A stretch of DNA of 64,000 nt from Warburgia ugandensis (lineage: Eukaryota > Streptophyta > Magnoliopsida > Canellales > Canellaceae), in contig CP141128.1 of assembly GCA_035236585.1 (NCBI GenBank), positions 53,743,257-53,807,256 of the forward strand. The letters run 5' to 3'. This document shows, piece after piece, positions 61,202 through 64,000 of the stretch (position 1 is the stretch's first letter; the number at the start of each line of letters is the position of its first letter). The notes below the pieces were generated by a model, which was given only the letters and a program-made list of their open reading frames with translations, was not told the origin of the DNA and searched no databases. The position numbers and the translations under genes are program-made.

Positions 61202-61331
61202 ATAGAAGGATGCCTATGGAAAATGGAATTGAAACTCAAATTAGAATGATGCACATGATGCATGAAATAGAAGGATGTGTGTGGAAAATGGAATGGAAAC
61301 TCAAAATAGAATGATGCACATGATGCATGAA
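61202..61331. repeat. Tandem duplication, two units of 65 bp
   Basis: Units begin ATAGAAGGATG and end ATGATGCACATGATGCATGAA. Only a handful of differences, in the Athila LTR. Confidence 0.9.
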
Positions 61332-62123
61332 AGTGAACATGGTAAGGAACATGATGCGTGTAATTCAACAAGGAGGATGATCAATATTTAAAGAACTTAA
61401 AGCATGAGAAACAATCAAAGACAAGTGTTCTTGAATCAAATTGAATAATTGTATTAAAAAGTATATATAAAAAGTACTCATGTTACATGGATTTAGAAAC
61501 AAAAAATGTGCACTTTTCCAAGACATAAACAACCAAAATCAATGCTTTAATATTCTTCAACACAATCCAATGATCTCAATGTAGTCCAAGATATCGTGCA
61601 TGTGGAATCAAGAAAGAAATTTGAAGATAAAGGGAGTGTGATAACGAGAACAAGTTCAACAAAGATGCAAAGATACGTCACAAAGCAAAACAAGGAATAA
61701 GAGGAGCACTGAAAGAGAAACAAAGATGCTTCAAGGTTACTTTCCTCTTAGTTGTCAGTACAAGAGAGAAGAGGCCTTGGATCAAGGAAAACTAAGCAAG
61801 AGAATTAAGCCACTTGGATGCAAAACTCAATGGAAGTCAAACTAGAACTATGCACATGAAAGTAAAGGCACAATAAGCAATGAAACAAGGGACCAAAACA
61901 ATGAAGACTAACCTGGAAAAACTTGAAAAACAAAGAGAAAGAAGGCTTGAAAGATGCGTGAACACAAGTGAGGAGCAACCCAAAGTCTTGATTCAAAAAC
62001 CCTATGAGATGATCCCTAGATGGAGGTGCCACTTTATTAGGAAAAGAGGCATCTCCATTAAGGGGGAAAGAGAGATAAGCATTGAGGATAGGATCACTAT
62101 GAAATTAGGAAGTGGTGGAACTA

Positions 62124-62559
62124 AATGTAGAAAGTGCAAACCATGGAACTCTTAAAGGGAAAAATCGTGAACCTCTTTTAGCACTGGAATGTGGAATTCT
62201 AGGGAGTGGAATGTGGAATACTAGAGATGGATTGTGATTGGTTTAGAAGGTGGGTCATTTAGGAAAGATTGGGATAAGAGGGGACTTAGAAAGAGAGAAA
62301 AGAATGGAAGCTATGAAGTGGAATTAGAAAGGGGGTAAGACAATGTAGAAAGTGCAAACCATGGAACTCTTAAAGGGAAAAATCGTGAACCTCTTTTAGC
62401 ATTGGAATGTGGAATTCTAGGGAGTGGAATGTGGAATACTAGAGATGGATTGTGATTGGTTTAGAAGGTGGGTCATTTAGGAAAGATTGGGATAAGAGGG
62501 GACTTAGAAAGAGAGATAAGAATGGAAGCTATGAAGTGGAATTAGAAAGGGGGTAAGAC
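62124..62559. repeat. Tandem duplication, two units of 218 bp
   Basis: 62124-62341 and 62342-62559 are nearly identical: by eye I see only a few differences, such as GCACTGG/GCATTGG and GAGAAAAG/GAGATAAG. The rest of this element is heavily decayed, so the duplication is much younger than the insertion. Confidence 0.92.
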
Positions 62560-63332
62560 ATGGAGATCATGGCATCCAAGGTGGGAGGCACCACCTTTTC
62601 AGGAGGTGTGTCTCCCCCTTGCATAAGTCATACATGAAAACCCTAAAGGGGGTTGGAGAGAGGGAAGATATTCAAAAGAAAAGATGGGGAATGGAGATAG
62701 TTTCTCTCTTGCTTTGTCCACCTATACATGCATATCTTTCCATGTGCTAATCTCCAACAAATACTTACTAATTATCCCTTAAAATTCATGATTTTAATAA
62801 AGGATAATTGCTTGAAATCTTCCTCCAATCGTGTGGCTCCATGTAGCATGGCTAAGAGGGCTTAGTACATTAGCTTCATGGCTTGAATTCCAACACAAAG
62901 GAGGTGGAATTGAAGGGATCCAAGGCTAGTTATCTTGAACGCTTCCAATTTCTTTATCAAACTTAATTGCTTGGCCTAAGCTGATATTGAACCTTAATTG
63001 AGCTTTGGAATTGATGGAAAGTAGGCCCCTTGCTCTCTAAGTTAATATTGATCATCAATTCTCATCTTAATTTATCTTAGTTGTTGGATCATCATCTCAA
63101 TGTCTACAAAAGATAAAAAAATCCTAATCAATTCCTACAAATTTATGATAATTCACATGCTTATTCTAGATTAGCTTCTAAACTTGAAAAATATCAAAAT
63201 TTTGAATCATTAATTCAAAAATGCACGTGTTATGAATTTTGGAAAATTTTTAGAATAATGCACTAGAATTTACAACACATGGACTACTAATTGGGTACTT
63301 TTTATACAAAATTGAATATTTATCAGTTATCA

Positions 63333-63381
63333 AAATTGTCTTTGGAATTTCAAGGATGAAATTTCTATAAGGTGGGAAGAA
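63333..63381 (+). pseudogene. Chromovirus D end of internal region with polypurine tract
   Basis: 'GGAATTTCAAGGATGAAATTTCTATAAGGTGGGAAGAA' in two parts: the conserved pre-PPT context and the purine tract AAGGTGGGAAGAA. It corresponds to 19795-19831 of the complete element. All of D's coding region is missing; the Athila LTR of element C starts directly to its left. Confidence 0.75.
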
Positions 63382-63412
63382 TGACATAACTCAAATTTTT
63401 ATGGAAGCAAGT

Positions 63413-63468
63413 TAGCTCAACTAGCTGCAAAATAGGTATGAATACCTTTGGTCCAAAGTTCAAGTCAC
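63413..63468 (+). promoter_or_regulatory. tRNA-like A and B boxes
   Basis: TAGCTCAACTAG (63413-63424) resembles a tRNA D-loop A box, and GTTCAAGTC (63458-63466) a B box. The spacing of about 45 bases is that of a tRNA gene, and T runs follow at 63479-63497. It has no clear acceptor stem, so it is not a functional tRNA gene. A degenerate tRNA-derived SINE head is also possible. Confidence 0.5.
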
Positions 63469-63761
63469 TATTTAGTACATTTTTTACTTTTTTTAATGAA
63501 ATTGAAATAAAATTCAATATACATTAAGAAAAGGACATCTCCACTAAATTAGATCCTGAGGAAATCAGAATGAATCTATAATAGGTAGGAGGCTACCTAA
63601 CAAATAAGTCAAGATATGAGTATGGAATATTAGGAAATAATAGACTAGAAATTGTACCTAGAAATAGAAGGAAAGGAATCTCAGCCTAACAAGGCAACAA
63701 CTAGGTTAAGACATGAACTTATAATGATGTCTTGGGCTAGGGTAGGAAAGGAGAAATCATG

Positions 63762-63763
<2 letters not shown>

Positions 63764-63829
<66 letters not shown>
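63764..63829. repeat. (AG)n microsatellite
   Basis: About 33 uninterrupted AG units. Confidence 0.95.
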
Positions 63830-63832
<3 letters not shown>

Positions 63833-64000
63833 CTTTGAGGCAAAGGAAAACATTTTTTATTATCTGGGAGCTCCTTAGATGAGAAGAAGGCAGAAGATTG
63901 GAGGAGAATCTATAAGGTAAGTGGGAGTGAGATTTTTTGGGTTAGATTGGTTTTCAAATCGTGTGTTTTGGTATATTTTACAATGGATTTCACTCATTGA

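Larger units (their letters stand above)
60651..63332 (-). repeat. Athila-like 5' LTR of element C (about 2.7 kb)
   Basis: In sense it starts TGATAACTGATAAATATTC (63332 downward), an Athila-like LTR start, and ends near 60651 shortly before the PBS. It aligns with the plus-strand Athila LTR at 1251-3683. It contains two tandem duplications (61202-61331 and 62124-62559). An ORF at 61880-62155 overlaps the second duplication and is not considered real. Confidence 0.78.
63382..64000 (+). repeat. Chromovirus D 3' LTR, start only
   Basis: Begins TGACATAACTCAAATTTTT after the PPT and continues past the window end. It differs from the LTR starts of element B, the L family and the S family, so it is a separate family. 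It carries tRNA-like Pol III boxes at 63413-63468 and a long (AG)n run. Confidence 0.75.

Noticed and set aside
63333-64000. Chromovirus D as the far end of element B
   Set aside because: It would fit the order, but D's LTR start (TGACATAACTC) does not resemble B's LTR start at 4341, so they are treated as separate.

Overview
This window looks like heterochromatic nuclear DNA from a flowering plant. It is AT-rich, and its recognisable parts are plant-specific Ty3/gypsy lineages: chromoviruses of the Tekay/Del type and Athila-type elements, plus one TRIM-like miniature LTR element. I found no cellular gene, rRNA, tRNA gene or CRISPR array. The species cannot be told from this sequence. Every coding stretch longer than about 70 codons that I recognise belongs to a retroelement gag-pol, and all are broken.

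The window is a tower of retrotransposons inserted into one another. The order can be read because many insertions are still bounded by TG...CA ends and 5-bp target-site duplications (TSDs). From left to right: (i) 1-3683, the 3' part of a plus-strand Athila-like element (gag-protease joined by deletion to a 3' LTR). (ii) 3690-4340, a reverse-transcriptase fragment of an old chromovirus A. (iii) Element B, a plus-strand chromovirus whose LTR starts at 4341, whose PBS is at 26795 and whose gag-pol runs in pieces to 43740. B is interrupted four times: by a block at 7057-26174 holding a minus-strand long LTR (family L), a complete element and a TRIM-like element; by a solo LTR at 27388-33624 with a smaller solo LTR nested at 30246-32827; by a solo LTR at 34046-36719; and by an L-family solo LTR at 38543-43437. 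(iv) Element C, a minus-strand Athila-like element from 63332 (LTR start) down to 43741 (RNase H). Its gag is split by a plus-strand LTR-ended insertion at 46718-58700, which holds a solo LTR at 47257-53031 (with another at 48457-51001 inside it) and a solo LTR at 54738-57326. (v) 63333-64000, the end of a chromovirus D internal region and the start of its 3' LTR.

The only element with both LTRs is the Tekay-type chromovirus at 10708-24295. It has LTRs of about 4.5 kb, a tRNA-iMet PBS, gag with a CCHC knuckle, protease, RT, RNase H, integrase, a C-terminal chromodomain-like region and a polypurine tract. It carries at least seven in-frame stops and several frameshifts, so it cannot make its own polyprotein.

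Three things go beyond routine annotation. First, at least seven solo LTRs or solo-like insertions (five with perfect TSDs) stand against one complete element. Second, an inverted repeat lies near the sense 3' end of several different LTR families, with changes that keep pairing. Third, two long LTR insertions share their TSD with a TRIM-like sequence at their right edge. A tRNA-like pair of Pol III boxes sits at the start of the last LTR. I did not see a new gene system beyond these.
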